From Ancylothrix sp. D3o (GTDB lineage Bacteria > Cyanobacteriota > Cyanobacteriia > Cyanobacteriales > Oscillatoriaceae): a stretch of 64,000 bases of DNA. Of this stretch, positions 9,924-18,039 are shown piece after piece. The position numbers and the translations under genes are program-made. The number at the start of each line of letters is the position of its first letter. The first letter of the stretch is position 1. The notes below the pieces were generated by a model. It had not been told where the DNA came from and did no database searches. It saw nothing but the letters and a program-made list of their open reading frames with translations. The stretch is from assembly GCF_025370775.1 (NCBI RefSeq), contig NZ_JAMXEX010000002.1, positions 186,001-250,000 on the forward strand. The letters are read 5' to 3'.

Positions 9924-10694
9924 GTGAGCAACCTTACCCCACAACACCACGCCCTAGCGATTTTTGACATTGACGGTGTAATACGAGATGTCAGTGGATC
10001 TTACCGGCGAGCCATCGCTGATACGGTTGAACACTTCACCACCGGCCAGTATCGGCCCACCGGCCCCGATATTGATAATTTAAAATCTGAAGGCATCTGG
10101 AATAATGACTGGAAAGCTTCTTTTGAACTTATTCGCCGCTATTTTGCCAACCGCCAACAACCTTTTACCCATCAATACGAAGACATCGTTTCCTACTTTC
10201 AATCTTGCTATCTTGGTTCAGATTCTATAGCATGGAATGGCTATATTTGTCAAGAGAAATTATTAGTTAATTCTAAGTATTTTCAAACATTAACCGAAAG
10301 TGGAATAGGCTGGGGATTTTTCAGCGGGGCACCGAGAGCAGAAGCGAAATTTGTATTAAACCGGCTCTTGATAGAAACCCCTGTTTTAGTAGCAATGGAA
10401 GACGTACCAGATAAACCAGATCCCACCGGCTTGTTTAATGCAGTTTCTCAACTCAGCGAAGAGTTAATACCGGTAGTGTATGCAGGCGATACGGTAGCGG
10501 ATATGATGACGGTGAAAAATGCCAGAGAAAAATATCCAGATCGCCGGTGGGTTGCTGTGGGAATTTTACCGCCGCACGTTCAACAAAACGCTCAGCAAAT
10601 AGAATCCTACAGCGAGATTTTAAAAAAGGCCGGTGCTGAGGTTGTCTTGAAAAACATTCAAGAATTAACACCCGATTTAATTAAGCACTTCTAG
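9924..10694 (+). CDS. HAD-superfamily hydrolase (TIGR01548-like)
   Basis: 256 residues, cytoplasmic phosphatase-like protein. HAD motif I is FDIDGVIRD with nucleophile Asp at about 15 and acid Asp at 17. Motif II is the small-residue FFSGAPRAEAKF region. Motif III/IV contains KPDPTGLF and VVYAGDTVADMM with the metal-binding Asp. The length and the HHALAIFDIDGVIRDVSGSY opening fit the cyanobacterial TIGR01548 group, whose substrate is not known. The start is GTG 9924, directly before this conserved opening. Convergent with the TPR gene at 10812; a bidirectional terminator lies between. Confidence 0.85.
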   Translation: MSNLTPQHHALAIFDIDGVIRDVSGSYRRAIADTVEHFTTGQYRPTGPDIDNLKSEGIWNNDWKASFELIRRYFANRQQPFTHQYEDIVSYFQSCYLGSDSIAWNGYICQEKLLVNSKYFQTLTESGIGWGFFSGAPRAEAKFVLNRLLIETPVLVAMEDVPDKPDPTGLFNAVSQLSEELIPVVYAGDTVADMMTVKNAREKYPDRRWVAVGILPPHVQQNAQQIESYSEILKKAGAEVVLKNIQELTPDLIKHF

Positions 10695-10713
10695 CCTTTT
10701 TATTAATTTCCTG

Positions 10714-10746
10714 AAAACCCCTGTTTATTAAAGAAACCGGGGTTTT
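10714..10746. terminator. Bidirectional terminator
   Basis: AAAACCCC (10714-10721) pairs with GGGGTTTT (10739-10746), extended inside the loop by GTTT/AAAC. It lies between convergent genes ending at 10694 and 10812. Confidence 0.7.
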
Positions 10747-10811
10747 AAAACACTCGCTCTGTACTTCTTCACCTAACTGAAAATCGTTAGAATTCTGGAA
10801 TGATAGAGCCT

Positions 10812-11594
10812 TTATTGTAAATGCAGGAATTTATCGAGAGCATCGACCATTGCTGGCGGCCACCGGCGCACGGTTGTTACCCAATCAATATCTTTATACC
10901 GGCTATCTAAACCAATAACAGAAACCCAATTGCTCTCAGCTTCACCGCGTTGTCCTTGTTCCCAAAGAACGGCAGCGAGGGCGGCTCTCGCATCGGCAAA
11001 TTTGGGATATTTTCTGACAAGATTTCGCAGATTACGGAGGGCTTCTTGGGTTTGGCCGGTTTGATATAAAGTTAGGGCATAATTAATGCGAGCAAAGGCA
11101 AAGTTTGGCACCATATCTGCGGCGTGGTGATAGTCTTCCAGGGCAGCTTCCCATAAGCCTAAACCGGCTTCTGCATTGCCACGATTATTGTAAGCACCGG
11201 CATCTTTGGGGTTTAATTCTAAGAGGTGATTGTAATCAGCAATAGCCTCATCAAACCGGCCCATAACTTCCAAAGTTGCGCCACGATTAAGATAAGAATC
11301 GGGTTGCTCTGGGGCTAGTTCAATCGATTTAGAATAATCGGCAATGGCTTCTTCAAATTTATTTTGACCGACTTTCGTATTGCCGCGATTACTCCAAACT
11401 GCCGGGTTTTCTGGGTATTGTTCTAATAATTCATTCCAGTATTTTTCGGCGGTGGAATAGTCACCTTTATCGCTGGCTTGATAGGCTTTGGTGATGATTT
11501 CTTCGGGCGATAAATTGGGGTTAGTTTCAGCCATTGCTGGGGAAACAAAGCCGATAAAAAAAGTTAGAAAAAGCAGGATAATTTTGCGAAACAT
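10812..11594 (-). CDS. Exported tetratricopeptide-repeat protein
   Basis: 260 residues with a signal peptide (MFRKIILLFLTFFIG, AMA-E cleavage after about 22). At least four TPR units follow (about 38-70, 71-104, 105-138, 139-172), with canonical NPAVWSNRGNTKVGQNKFEE and DSYLNRGATLEVMGRFDE patterns, and then a less regular helical part. The C-terminus ends with a conserved-looking DIDWVTTVRRWPPAMVDALDKF segment. It is expected in the periplasm or thylakoid lumen; similar lumenal TPR proteins exist in chloroplasts. Start ATG at 11594 opens directly on the signal peptide. It begins 36 bases after the ruvB stop, same strand, so it may be in the ruvB transcript. Partner unknown. Confidence 0.82.
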   Translation of the reverse strand: MFRKIILLFLTFFIGFVSPAMAETNPNLSPEEIITKAYQASDKGDYSTAEKYWNELLEQYPENPAVWSNRGNTKVGQNKFEEAIADYSKSIELAPEQPDSYLNRGATLEVMGRFDEAIADYNHLLELNPKDAGAYNNRGNAEAGLGLWEAALEDYHHAADMVPNFAFARINYALTLYQTGQTQEALRNLRNLVRKYPKFADARAALAAVLWEQGQRGEAESNWVSVIGLDSRYKDIDWVTTVRRWPPAMVDALDKFLHLQ

Positions 11595-11630
11595 GGGGCG
11601 ATTAGGTTGGGAAGCAAGTTTTTTTGGGGT

Positions 11631-12737
11631 CTAACGAAAAAATGATAACTGATGAGCCGGTGGATCGTAACCTAGATGTTTCCAAGCGGCGGGGGTGGCG
11701 ACTCGTCCTCGGTGGGTGCGGTTGAGGTAGCCGATTTGTAAGAGGTAAGGTTCGTACACTTCCTCAATGGTTTGGGTGTCTTCGCCGGTGGAAGCAGCGA
11801 GGGTTTCTAAACCCACCGGCCCGCCAGAAAAGTTTTCGATGATGGCGCTGAGGATACGCCGGTCTGTCCAATCGAGTCCAGAAGGGTCTACGTTATAGAT
11901 TTGTAAGGCTTCGGAGGCGATTTCGTGGGTGATAGTGCCGCTATTTTTGACTTCGCAATAGTCGCGGACTCGTTTAAGGAGGCGGTTGGCGATCCGGGGG
12001 GTACCGCGTGATCGGCGGGCAATTTCGAGGGCACCTTCTGGGGTGATGGGGGTTTTAAGGATGTCGGCGGTGCGTTGGATGATTTGGCTAAGTTCTTCGG
12101 GTTGGTAGTATTGCAGGCGTTGGATAATGCCGAAACGGTCGCGTAGGGGGGAGGTGAGGGCCCCGACGCGGGTGGTGGCACCAACGAGGGTAAAGCGTTG
12201 GAGGGGGATACTGCGGGTGCGGGCACTTTGGCCTTTGCCGGTGGTGATGTCGAGGCGAAAGTCTTCCATTGCGGGGTAGAGGATTTCTTCGCTCATTTTG
12301 CTGAGGCGGTGGATTTCGTCAATGAAGAGGATGTCTCCTGGTTGGAGATTGACGAGGAGGCCGGCAATGTCGCGGGGTCTTTCGAGGGCCGGTGCGGTGG
12401 TGATTTTGCAGCCGACTTTCATTTCTGTGGCTAGGATTAGGGCCATTGTGGTTTTGCCGAGGCCGGGGGGGCCGTATAAAAGCAGGTGGTCGAGGCTTTC
12501 GCGGCGAGATTTGGCGGCACCGATGGCGATGCTGAGGACTTGTTTGAGGTCTTTTTGGCCGATGTAGGTGTCGAGGGTTTGGGGTCTGAGTTTTTCTTCT
12601 TGTTTGTTGGTTTCGTCGGGGCCGGTGGGTTCAGGTTTTAGTAGGGAAGGTTCGGCGCTGTAGGAGGCCGGTTTTTCTTTGGCTTTTTTAGGGGGTTGGG
12701 GTTCTTTTGGTTGTTTGTTAGACGAGACGATAGCCAT
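11631..12737 (-). CDS. ruvB: Holliday junction branch-migration ATPase RuvB
   Basis: ATP-driven motor that, with RuvA, moves Holliday junctions in recombinational repair. Walker [11 protein letters not shown], Walker [10 protein letters not shown], sensor 1 GATTR, arginine-finger region SPLRDRFG and the winged-helix C-terminus ([17 protein letters not shown]) are all present. A polar, Lys/Pro-rich extension of about 50 residues precedes the conserved core, as often seen in cyanobacteria. I start at ATG 12735-12737; an in-frame TTG 24 bases upstream lies inside a TTGACAAAGGACAA repeat, and that repeat would also supply AAAGGA as a distant ribosome-binding sequence. 368 residues. Confidence 0.96.
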   Translation of the reverse strand: MAIVSSNKQPKEPQPPKKAKEKPASYSAEPSLLKPEPTGPDETNKQEEKLRPQTLDTYIGQKDLKQVLSIAIGAAKSRRESLDHLLLYGPPGLGKTTMALILATEMKVGCKITTAPALERPRDIAGLLVNLQPGDILFIDEIHRLSKMSEEILYPAMEDFRLDITTGKGQSARTRSIPLQRFTLVGATTRVGALTSPLRDRFGIIQRLQYYQPEELSQIIQRTADILKTPITPEGALEIARRSRGTPRIANRLLKRVRDYCEVKNSGTITHEIASEALQIYNVDPSGLDWTDRRILSAIIENFSGGPVGLETLAASTGEDTQTIEEVYEPYLLQIGYLNRTHRGRVATPAAWKHLGYDPPAHQLSFFR

Positions 12738-12818
12738 AATTTGTTTTTTGTCCTTTGTCAATTGTCATAAAAAATCCGATATCCAAAAACCACATCTAAA
12801 CAGTTAACACATCTGTGG

Positions 12819-12967
12819 GGCAGGCATCTTGCCTGCCATACATTTGCGGTTAAAAATACTGCTGTGCTTTGTAAGCGAGGATTGCAAGAGAGCAATTATC
12901 ATGTTTCTGTAGTTCAGCGTAACTTTTTTCTGAAATCGTGGACGTGGGACAGGCCGGAAAGCCTGCC
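12819..12967. repeat. Two copies of a CAGGC...GCCTGCCATA hairpin repeat
   Basis: Copy 1: GGCAGGC (12819-12825) / GCCTGCC (12831-12837). Copy 2, imperfect: GACAGGC (12948-12954) / GCCTGCC (12961-12967). Both are preceded by GTGGG and followed by ATA. This is a dispersed intergenic hairpin repeat flanking the promoter region of the gene at 12996. GGGAG at about 12978-12982 is the likely ribosome binding site of that gene. Confidence 0.6.
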
Positions 12968-12995
12968 ATAGATTAAAGGGAGATTTTGTAAGATT

Positions 12996-13532
12996 ATGAC
13001 TGTTTCTTTATCAGTGCCGGAAAATATTTCGTTTGAGGAGGCAATTGAGGTGACGCAATCTTTGCTTGCTGAGATGGCGTCTGGGGAGTTAGCACCGGCC
13101 TCTGTTAAATCGCTGATTTCTGATTTAGTGAAAACGGAGAATGGCGCGAGGGGGTTTTTTGTTACTTATTTAACAGATGACCGGCCTGTTGCTGATTCTG
13201 CTTCCGTTGAGGTGGTGGAGGCTTTGGCATCTTCTGAGGAGATTGTTTCGCCGTTGTTGGTAAAAAATGTGGCGATGTCTGCGGGAATGGCGGTGGCGCA
13301 CCGGCGTAATGGGGATGAGATGATGGAGGCTTCTTCGCAACGGGTGACGCGCCGATCTGTTGATTTGCTTTCGCGGCTACAGTTTCCTGGGGCAAGTCAA
13401 ATGGCGCGAGAGTTACAAGAAAGTGCTCGCTCTGGCGGTGGGGAATGGGAGAGTTTTTTGCAGAGGTGGCGCTATGATGGTGAGCAACGGCAGGCTATCG
13501 AGCAGGCTTTGCAAGCGCTGGTTGGGAAATAA
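12996..13532 (+). CDS. Uncharacterised protein
   Basis: 178 residues. I do not recognise a named domain. The sequence is helical, acidic in the N-terminal half (NISFEEAIEVTQSLLAEMASGE) and basic in the middle (HRRNGDEMMEASSQRVTRRS), without signal peptide or membrane segment. Codon use and the GGGAG ribosome-binding sequence support a real gene. It stands alone between ruvB (divergent) and the glycan cluster 175 bases downstream. It could be a conserved cyanobacterial hypothetical protein; no function is proposed. Confidence 0.72.
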   Translation: MTVSLSVPENISFEEAIEVTQSLLAEMASGELAPASVKSLISDLVKTENGARGFFVTYLTDDRPVADSASVEVVEALASSEEIVSPLLVKNVAMSAGMAVAHRRNGDEMMEASSQRVTRRSVDLLSRLQFPGASQMARELQESARSGGGEWESFLQRWRYDGEQRQAIEQALQALVGK

Positions 13533-13584
13533 GAAAATGTAGCGTTACAAGTTGAAAAATTCTGCATAAAATCTTAATGTATTG

Positions 13585-13612
13585 GGACGGTGAGCCGGTG
13601 CGGTTGCCGTCC
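13585..13612 (+). other. Hairpin upstream of wzm
   Basis: GGACGG (13585-13590) and CCGTCC (13607-13612) bracket a GC-rich loop, about 120 bases before the first gene of the glycan cluster. It could be a weak terminator of the preceding gene or part of the cluster leader. No T-run follows. Confidence 0.3.
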
Positions 13613-13733
13613 GTTAGGTATTTCGGGAGGTGGGATAAAAATTTTTAGTGTTCGGTTATGCGGATGAATTGTTGTTAAATCTAATAGGTGATGCACGGCT
13701 TCGGCTGTGGGCTTAAATGGTGAGGAGTCTATT

Positions 13734-14591
13734 TTGTTAAAGCCGATGAAAGGAGTGGTTCATTTTGCCGGTCGCGGTAAGCGAAGTGTTGTTGCTAATT
13801 CGCGCTGGTGGATGCAGGTTCAATTGCTGAAAAGTCTTGTGCACCGGGATCTGGAGGCGCGATATAAGGGTTCGGTTTTGGGGAATTTGTGGCCGGTGAT
13901 TAGTCAGTTGTCACAATTGGTGGTTTATACTTATGTTTTTGCGATAGTTTTGCAAGTTAAGTTGAATTTGCAAGGGTTGCCTGAAAATAATTTTACGTTT
14001 GGTATGTGGTTGTTTGCTGGGTTGCTTCCTTGGATGACTTTTAATAATGGTTTCCAGCAGGCAACAAATGCGGTGGTTTGTCAGCCAAATTTGGTGAAAA
14101 AGGTGGTGTTTCCTCTGCCGCTTTTGCCGTTGGTGCCGGTTTTGTCGGGGTTTATTGAAAGTACGTTTGGGTTGATGGCGCTGATTTTGCTGGTGGGGGT
14201 GGTGGCGCATACGCTACACGCGACTCTCTGGTTGTTGCCTTTGGTTTGGTTGCCGCAGTTGTTGTTTACGGCGGGTTTGGCTTATTTTGGGGCTGCGTTG
14301 ACAGTGTTTTTGCGGGATATTCCCCAAACTGTTTCGGTTATTTTGAATTTTTGGCTTTATTTGACTCCTATTTGTTATCCGGCGGCTGTGATTCCTCAGC
14401 CTTGGCAAGGTTGGGTTTTTTGGTTAAATCCGATGGCGGCTATTGTGGAGGTTTATCGGGATTTGGTTTTGGTGGGTGAGGTGAAACATTTGGGGGAATG
14501 GATGAGCGCAACGGTGGTATCTTTGATTGTGTTTTATGGGGGGTTGTGGCTTTATCGGAAGTTGCGACCGGCTTTTGCTGATGTTTTGTAG
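13734..14591 (+). CDS. wzm: Polysaccharide ABC transporter permease (Wzm type)
   Basis: Membrane component of an ABC-2 exporter that carries undecaprenyl-linked glycan across the inner membrane. About six hydrophobic segments are visible, and the family N-terminus is intact (LLKSLVHRDLEARYKGSVLGNLWPV split over residues about 27-51). The motif FLRDIPQTVSVILNFWLYLTPICYP is typical. The start is probably TTG 13734: GAGGAG lies seven bases upstream; GTG 13707 and ATG 13746 are alternatives. First gene of a 13-gene same-strand cluster. Its partner ATPase starts 75 bases downstream after an inverted repeat. Coding strand is very G/T-rich. Confidence 0.92.
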   Translation: MLKPMKGVVHFAGRGKRSVVANSRWWMQVQLLKSLVHRDLEARYKGSVLGNLWPVISQLSQLVVYTYVFAIVLQVKLNLQGLPENNFTFGMWLFAGLLPWMTFNNGFQQATNAVVCQPNLVKKVVFPLPLLPLVPVLSGFIESTFGLMALILLVGVVAHTLHATLWLLPLVWLPQLLFTAGLAYFGAALTVFLRDIPQTVSVILNFWLYLTPICYPAAVIPQPWQGWVFWLNPMAAIVEVYRDLVLVGEVKHLGEWMSATVVSLIVFYGGLWLYRKLRPAFADVL

Positions 14592-14596
14592 AAATC

Positions 14597-14624
14597 TGCC
14601 CACCGGCTTATAATTTGGTGGGCA
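14597..14624 (+). promoter_or_regulatory. Inverted repeat with TATAAT in its loop, between wzm and wzt
   Basis: TGCCCACC (14597-14604) and GGTGGGCA (14617-14624) are perfect 8-bp arms. The loop contains TATAAT (14609-14614), with TTGTAG (14586-14591) 17 bases upstream. This could be an internal promoter under an operator, or an mRNA hairpin that sets the wzm/wzt ratio. No T-run follows. Confidence 0.4.
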
Positions 14625-14666
14625 TAGCAAGGGCCTACGATTGATGTTTAAAATGATAGAAATTAT

Positions 14667-16040
14667 ATGTCTGATATTGCTATTTCTCTGAAGAATGTAT
14701 CGAAGTGTTTTAAACTTTACCGGCATCCTGTTGACCGGCTGAAGGAGGTTTTTTTTCCGCGAAAAGGTCGCGCGGATGAGTTTTGGGCTCTGCGGGATAT
14801 TAGTTTGGAAATTCCCAAGGGGCAAACGCTTGGAATTGTGGGGCGGAATGGTTCGGGCAAAAGTACGCTTTTACAAATTATTGTGGGGACTTTGACGGCG
14901 ACTTCTGGGGAAGTTAAGGTTAATGGTCGAATTTCGGCTTTGTTGGAGTTGGGGAGTGGTTTTAATCCTGAGTTTACGGGCCGGCAAAATGTGTTTTTTA
15001 ATGGTCAACTTTTGGGTTTGAAGCGGGAGGAAATTGAGCGTAAGTTTGATGAAATTGCGGCTTTTGCGGATATTGGGGAGTTTTTGGATCAGCCGGTAAA
15101 GACTTATTCAAGTGGGATGTTTGTTCGGCTGGCTTTTGCTGTTTCTACGAGTGTGGAACCGGATATTTTGGTGGTTGATGAGGCTCTTTCTGTTGGGGAT
15201 GAGGCTTTTCAAAGAAAGTGTTTTGCTCGCTTACACGCAATTCAAGATCGCGGGGGGACGGTGTTGTTTGTTTCTCATGCGGCGGCGTCGGTGATTGAGT
15301 TGTGTAATTCGGCAATTTTGATGGATAAGAGTGAGCTTTTGTTGTCTGGTAAGCCTAAGTTGGTGATTGATAAGTATCATAAGTTGATTTATGCTCCGCC
15401 TGATAAGGAGGCTGCTTTAAAGGAGGAGTTCCGGGCTTTGAATGGGAAGGAAGATGAGCCGGTTTTTGAGAAAAAGTTGTCTGTGAAAATGTCGGTTGAG
15501 GAGAAGCTTTTGCGGGAGTTTTATGATCCGGGGATGGTGCCGCAAAATACGATTTCTTATGTGCCAAGAGGTGCGAAAATTAGTAATCCAGTTATTACGA
15601 CTTTGGATGGCCGCCGGGTTAATCATTTGGTGGGAAGAAATAGTTATATTTACAGTTATACGGTGAGTTTTTATAAGCCGGCTTCTAAGGTTCGTTTTGG
15701 GATGTTGATTAAGACGGTGACGGGTTTGGAGTTGGGGGGGGTTTCTTTTTCTAGTTCGGGTCATTCTATTGAGGAGGTTGCTGCTAATACGACGTTGGTT
15801 GTTAGCTTTAAGTTTAAGTGTTTGTTGAATCCGGGGGTGTATTTTTTGAATGCTGGGGTTTCGGGGGTTGTTGATGGGGGTTTTACTTATTTGGATCGTT
15901 GTGTGGATGCGGCGATGTTTCGGGTTCAACCACAGGTTAATTCTCATGCGAGTGCTTTGGTTGATTTGTTGATTGAGCCTAGTGTTGTTGAGGTTGATGA
16001 GGGAAAAAAGGAGGGGGTTTTTAGCGTTTTGGGTGGGTGA
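14667..16040 (+). CDS. wzt: Polysaccharide ABC transporter ATPase with C-terminal glycan-binding domain (Wzt type)
   Basis: Energises Wzm-dependent glycan export. Walker A GRNGSGKST (59-67), signature YSSGM (147-151), Walker B ILVVDEA (167-173) and switch His 204 are intact. After the ATPase (about 1-245) comes a linker of about 60 residues and a beta-rich C-terminal domain (about 310-450: GAKISNPVITTLDGRRV, GLELGGVSFSS, CLLNPGVYFLNAGVSG). In Wzt proteins with this domain it binds the modified non-reducing end of the glycan before export, so a terminating modification such as methylation is expected. Methyltransferase and sulfotransferase genes follow directly, which fits. Confidence 0.93.
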   Translation: MSDIAISLKNVSKCFKLYRHPVDRLKEVFFPRKGRADEFWALRDISLEIPKGQTLGIVGRNGSGKSTLLQIIVGTLTATSGEVKVNGRISALLELGSGFNPEFTGRQNVFFNGQLLGLKREEIERKFDEIAAFADIGEFLDQPVKTYSSGMFVRLAFAVSTSVEPDILVVDEALSVGDEAFQRKCFARLHAIQDRGGTVLFVSHAAASVIELCNSAILMDKSELLLSGKPKLVIDKYHKLIYAPPDKEAALKEEFRALNGKEDEPVFEKKLSVKMSVEEKLLREFYDPGMVPQNTISYVPRGAKISNPVITTLDGRRVNHLVGRNSYIYSYTVSFYKPASKVRFGMLIKTVTGLELGGVSFSSSGHSIEEVAANTTLVVSFKFKCLLNPGVYFLNAGVSGVVDGGFTYLDRCVDAAMFRVQPQVNSHASALVDLLIEPSVVEVDEGKKEGVFSVLGG

Positions 16041-16046
16041 TTTTTT

Positions 16047-16080
16047 AACCGCAGATTAACGCGGATTAACGCTGATTAAG
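16047..16080 (+). repeat. Tandem 10-mer GCNGATTAAC
   Basis: AACC followed by three 10-base units, GCAGATTAAC, GCGGATTAAC and GCTGATTAAG. It is the same family as the arrays at 43355-43390 (inverted) and 45836-45884. It separates wzt from the first methyltransferase. Confidence 0.75.
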
Positions 16081-16100
16081 AGGAATTTTGGAGGGTTTTT

Positions 16101-16982
16101 ATGGCGGATTTTGAGTTGATTCGGGCTGGTTTTTTGGATGTTGTTGAGAGGTTTGGGGAGTGGACAAATCATAATGTTTGTTTGGGTGAGGATTTGTACA
16201 CTATTGGTAAGGAAAAAATTACGGGTGCTGAGGTGAAGTTACGCCGCATTGTGCAAATGGTGGCCGATATTTCGGGGAAGTCTTTTGAGGAGTTAAGAAT
16301 TCTTGATTTGGCTTGTTTGGAGGGGCTTTATGGGTTGGAGTTGGCTCTGCAAGGGGCTGAGGTGGTGGGGATTGAAGGGCGCGAGGCGAATGTGGAAAAG
16401 GCTCGTTTTGTTAAGGAGGTTTTGGGGGTTGAAAATATTACGTTTTTTCAGGATGATGTTAGAAATTTGAGCCGCGAAAAGTATGGCTCGTTTGATGTGG
16501 TTTTGTGTATTGGGATTTTTTACCATTTGGATGCGCCTGATGTTTTCAGGTTTATGGAAAGTATTGGTGAGGTTTGTCGGGGTTTTGCAATTGTTGATAC
16601 GCACGTTAGTTTGACGGCGGAAAGTTGTTGCACTTATGGGGATAAGGAGTATTGGGGAAGGTTTTATAAGGAGCATGATCCTGAGTCGAGTTTGGAGGAT
16701 CGAATGAAGGTTTTGTGGTCTTCTTTGGATAATGTTAATAGTTTTTGGTTGAGCCGGCCTTCTTTTTATAATTTGTTGGGGGATGCGGGGTTTACTTCTG
16801 TTTATGAGTGTCATTTTCCAGCGGTTGAGAAGTATGAAAAAATGCGGTTTAAGAAGGAAAATGATCGCAGTACGTTTGTGGCGATTAAGGGTGAGCCGGT
16901 GCGGTTTTTGTCTTCGCCAAAGATGGGAGATTTAGGGAGTAAAAGTTGTCAGGAGTTTAACCAATTAATTCAGGATAGTTAA
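16101..16982 (+). CDS. SAM-dependent methyltransferase of the glycan cluster
   Basis: 293 residues. Motif I ILDLACLEGLYGLELA (about 67-82), strand-2 acidic motif VVGIEGREANVEKA and motif FDVVLCIGIFYHLDAP show a class I methyltransferase. The DLACLEGLYGLELA form, with Glu-Gly in place of the usual Gly-x-Gly, is seen in DUF1698-like and cluster-associated sugar methyltransferases. Its position right after wzt makes it the best candidate for the enzyme that methylates the growing glycan end read by the Wzt C-terminal domain; that is inference. Only 4 bases separate it from the next gene. ATG 16101 is preceded by GGAGGG. Confidence 0.83.
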   Translation: MADFELIRAGFLDVVERFGEWTNHNVCLGEDLYTIGKEKITGAEVKLRRIVQMVADISGKSFEELRILDLACLEGLYGLELALQGAEVVGIEGREANVEKARFVKEVLGVENITFFQDDVRNLSREKYGSFDVVLCIGIFYHLDAPDVFRFMESIGEVCRGFAIVDTHVSLTAESCCTYGDKEYWGRFYKEHDPESSLEDRMKVLWSSLDNVNSFWLSRPSFYNLLGDAGFTSVYECHFPAVEKYEKMRFKKENDRSTFVAIKGEPVRFLSSPKMGDLGSKSCQEFNQLIQDS

Positions 16983-16986
16983 GATA

Positions 16987-18015
16987 ATGTCGCAGCCTTT
17001 AATTATTACGGGAATGCACCGTTCTGGAACTTCTCTTTTAGCTTCTTTTCTGCAAGTTTTGGGGGTGAATATTGGCGAAAATTTATATGAGGCGGATGCT
17101 TTTAATGTGAGGGGGTATTTTGAGGATGTGGATTTTTTGGAGTTTCAAAGGGGGGTTTTACAAAAGTGTTGCCGGTGTGATGATGGGGGCTGGATTGATT
17201 GGGGTTGGACGGAAAGTGAGAGTTTAAATCGGGAAAAGTTTTATGAATATGTGGAAGATGCAAAAAGGTTAATTGCGTCGCGGGATGAAAGTTTAAGTTT
17301 TTGGGGTTGGAAAGATCCTCGTACTTCTTTGATGTTGGATTTTTGGCAGGGTTTGTTACCGGATGCTCGCTATTTGTTGGTTTATCGTTTTCCTTGGGAT
17401 GTGGCGGATTCAATTTTACGGTTGAATGCGGATATTTTTAATGAGCATCCTGATTATCCTTTGCGGGCTTGGGCTTTTTATAATCGTAATATTTTGGATT
17501 TTTATAGCCGTTTTTCTGAACGGTGTATTTTGGTAAATATTAATAGTTTGTTGGAAGCGCCAGAGGTGTTAGTTAAGCTTTTGGAAACGAAGTTAAAGTT
17601 AAAAATAACGACTTCTACAGATTCTCAAAAGTTGGGTCAACTTTATGATGGGAATTTGTTTAAGAGTTTGGGTGATAGTCATCCAGTTGTGGGAATTTTA
17701 AGGCAAGTTGCGCCGCAATATTTTGCTTTGTTGGCGGAGTTGGATATGGTGGCGGATATTCCAAGTGCTTTTTCTGTGGGAAATTTTGGGGGGGAAAGTT
17801 TGCCGGCGGAAGGGTTAGTAATGTTACTCCACCGGCAATTTTTAGACTCTCAACGACAAATTAAAAATTTTTCTCAACAACAGGAAGAAAAAAACCAAGA
17901 ATTGCAGGACTTACAAAAGGAAATTTCGGCTATAAAAATGTCGAAAAGCTGGAAAGTTTCTCAAGGTTTATCGAAGTTGAAAAAAATGTTACCGCTTCAA
18001 GGGTATAATAATTAG
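16987..18015 (+). CDS. Sulfotransferase-like protein with C-terminal coiled coil
   Basis: 342 residues. The PAPS 5'-phosphosulfate loop is visible at the N-terminus (TGMHRSGTSLLASFL, about 8-22) and a 3'-phosphate-binding region at about 130-150 (YLLVYRFPWDVADSILR). Together they indicate a PAPS-dependent carbohydrate sulfotransferase of the Sulfotransfer family. Residues about 275-315 are a Gln/Glu-rich coiled coil. The tail KMSKSWKVSQGLSKLKKM is a diverged form of the SKFWKLR module found in the next genes. Likely role: sulfation of the exported glycan. It starts 4 bases after the methyltransferase and ends 24 bases before the next gene. Confidence 0.8.
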   Translation: MSQPLIITGMHRSGTSLLASFLQVLGVNIGENLYEADAFNVRGYFEDVDFLEFQRGVLQKCCRCDDGGWIDWGWTESESLNREKFYEYVEDAKRLIASRDESLSFWGWKDPRTSLMLDFWQGLLPDARYLLVYRFPWDVADSILRLNADIFNEHPDYPLRAWAFYNRNILDFYSRFSERCILVNINSLLEAPEVLVKLLETKLKLKITTSTDSQKLGQLYDGNLFKSLGDSHPVVGILRQVAPQYFALLAELDMVADIPSAFSVGNFGGESLPAEGLVMLLHRQFLDSQRQIKNFSQQQEEKNQELQDLQKEISAIKMSKSWKVSQGLSKLKKMLPLQGYNN

Positions 18016-18039
18016 GTTAGGAGGAGGAACTGATATCAA

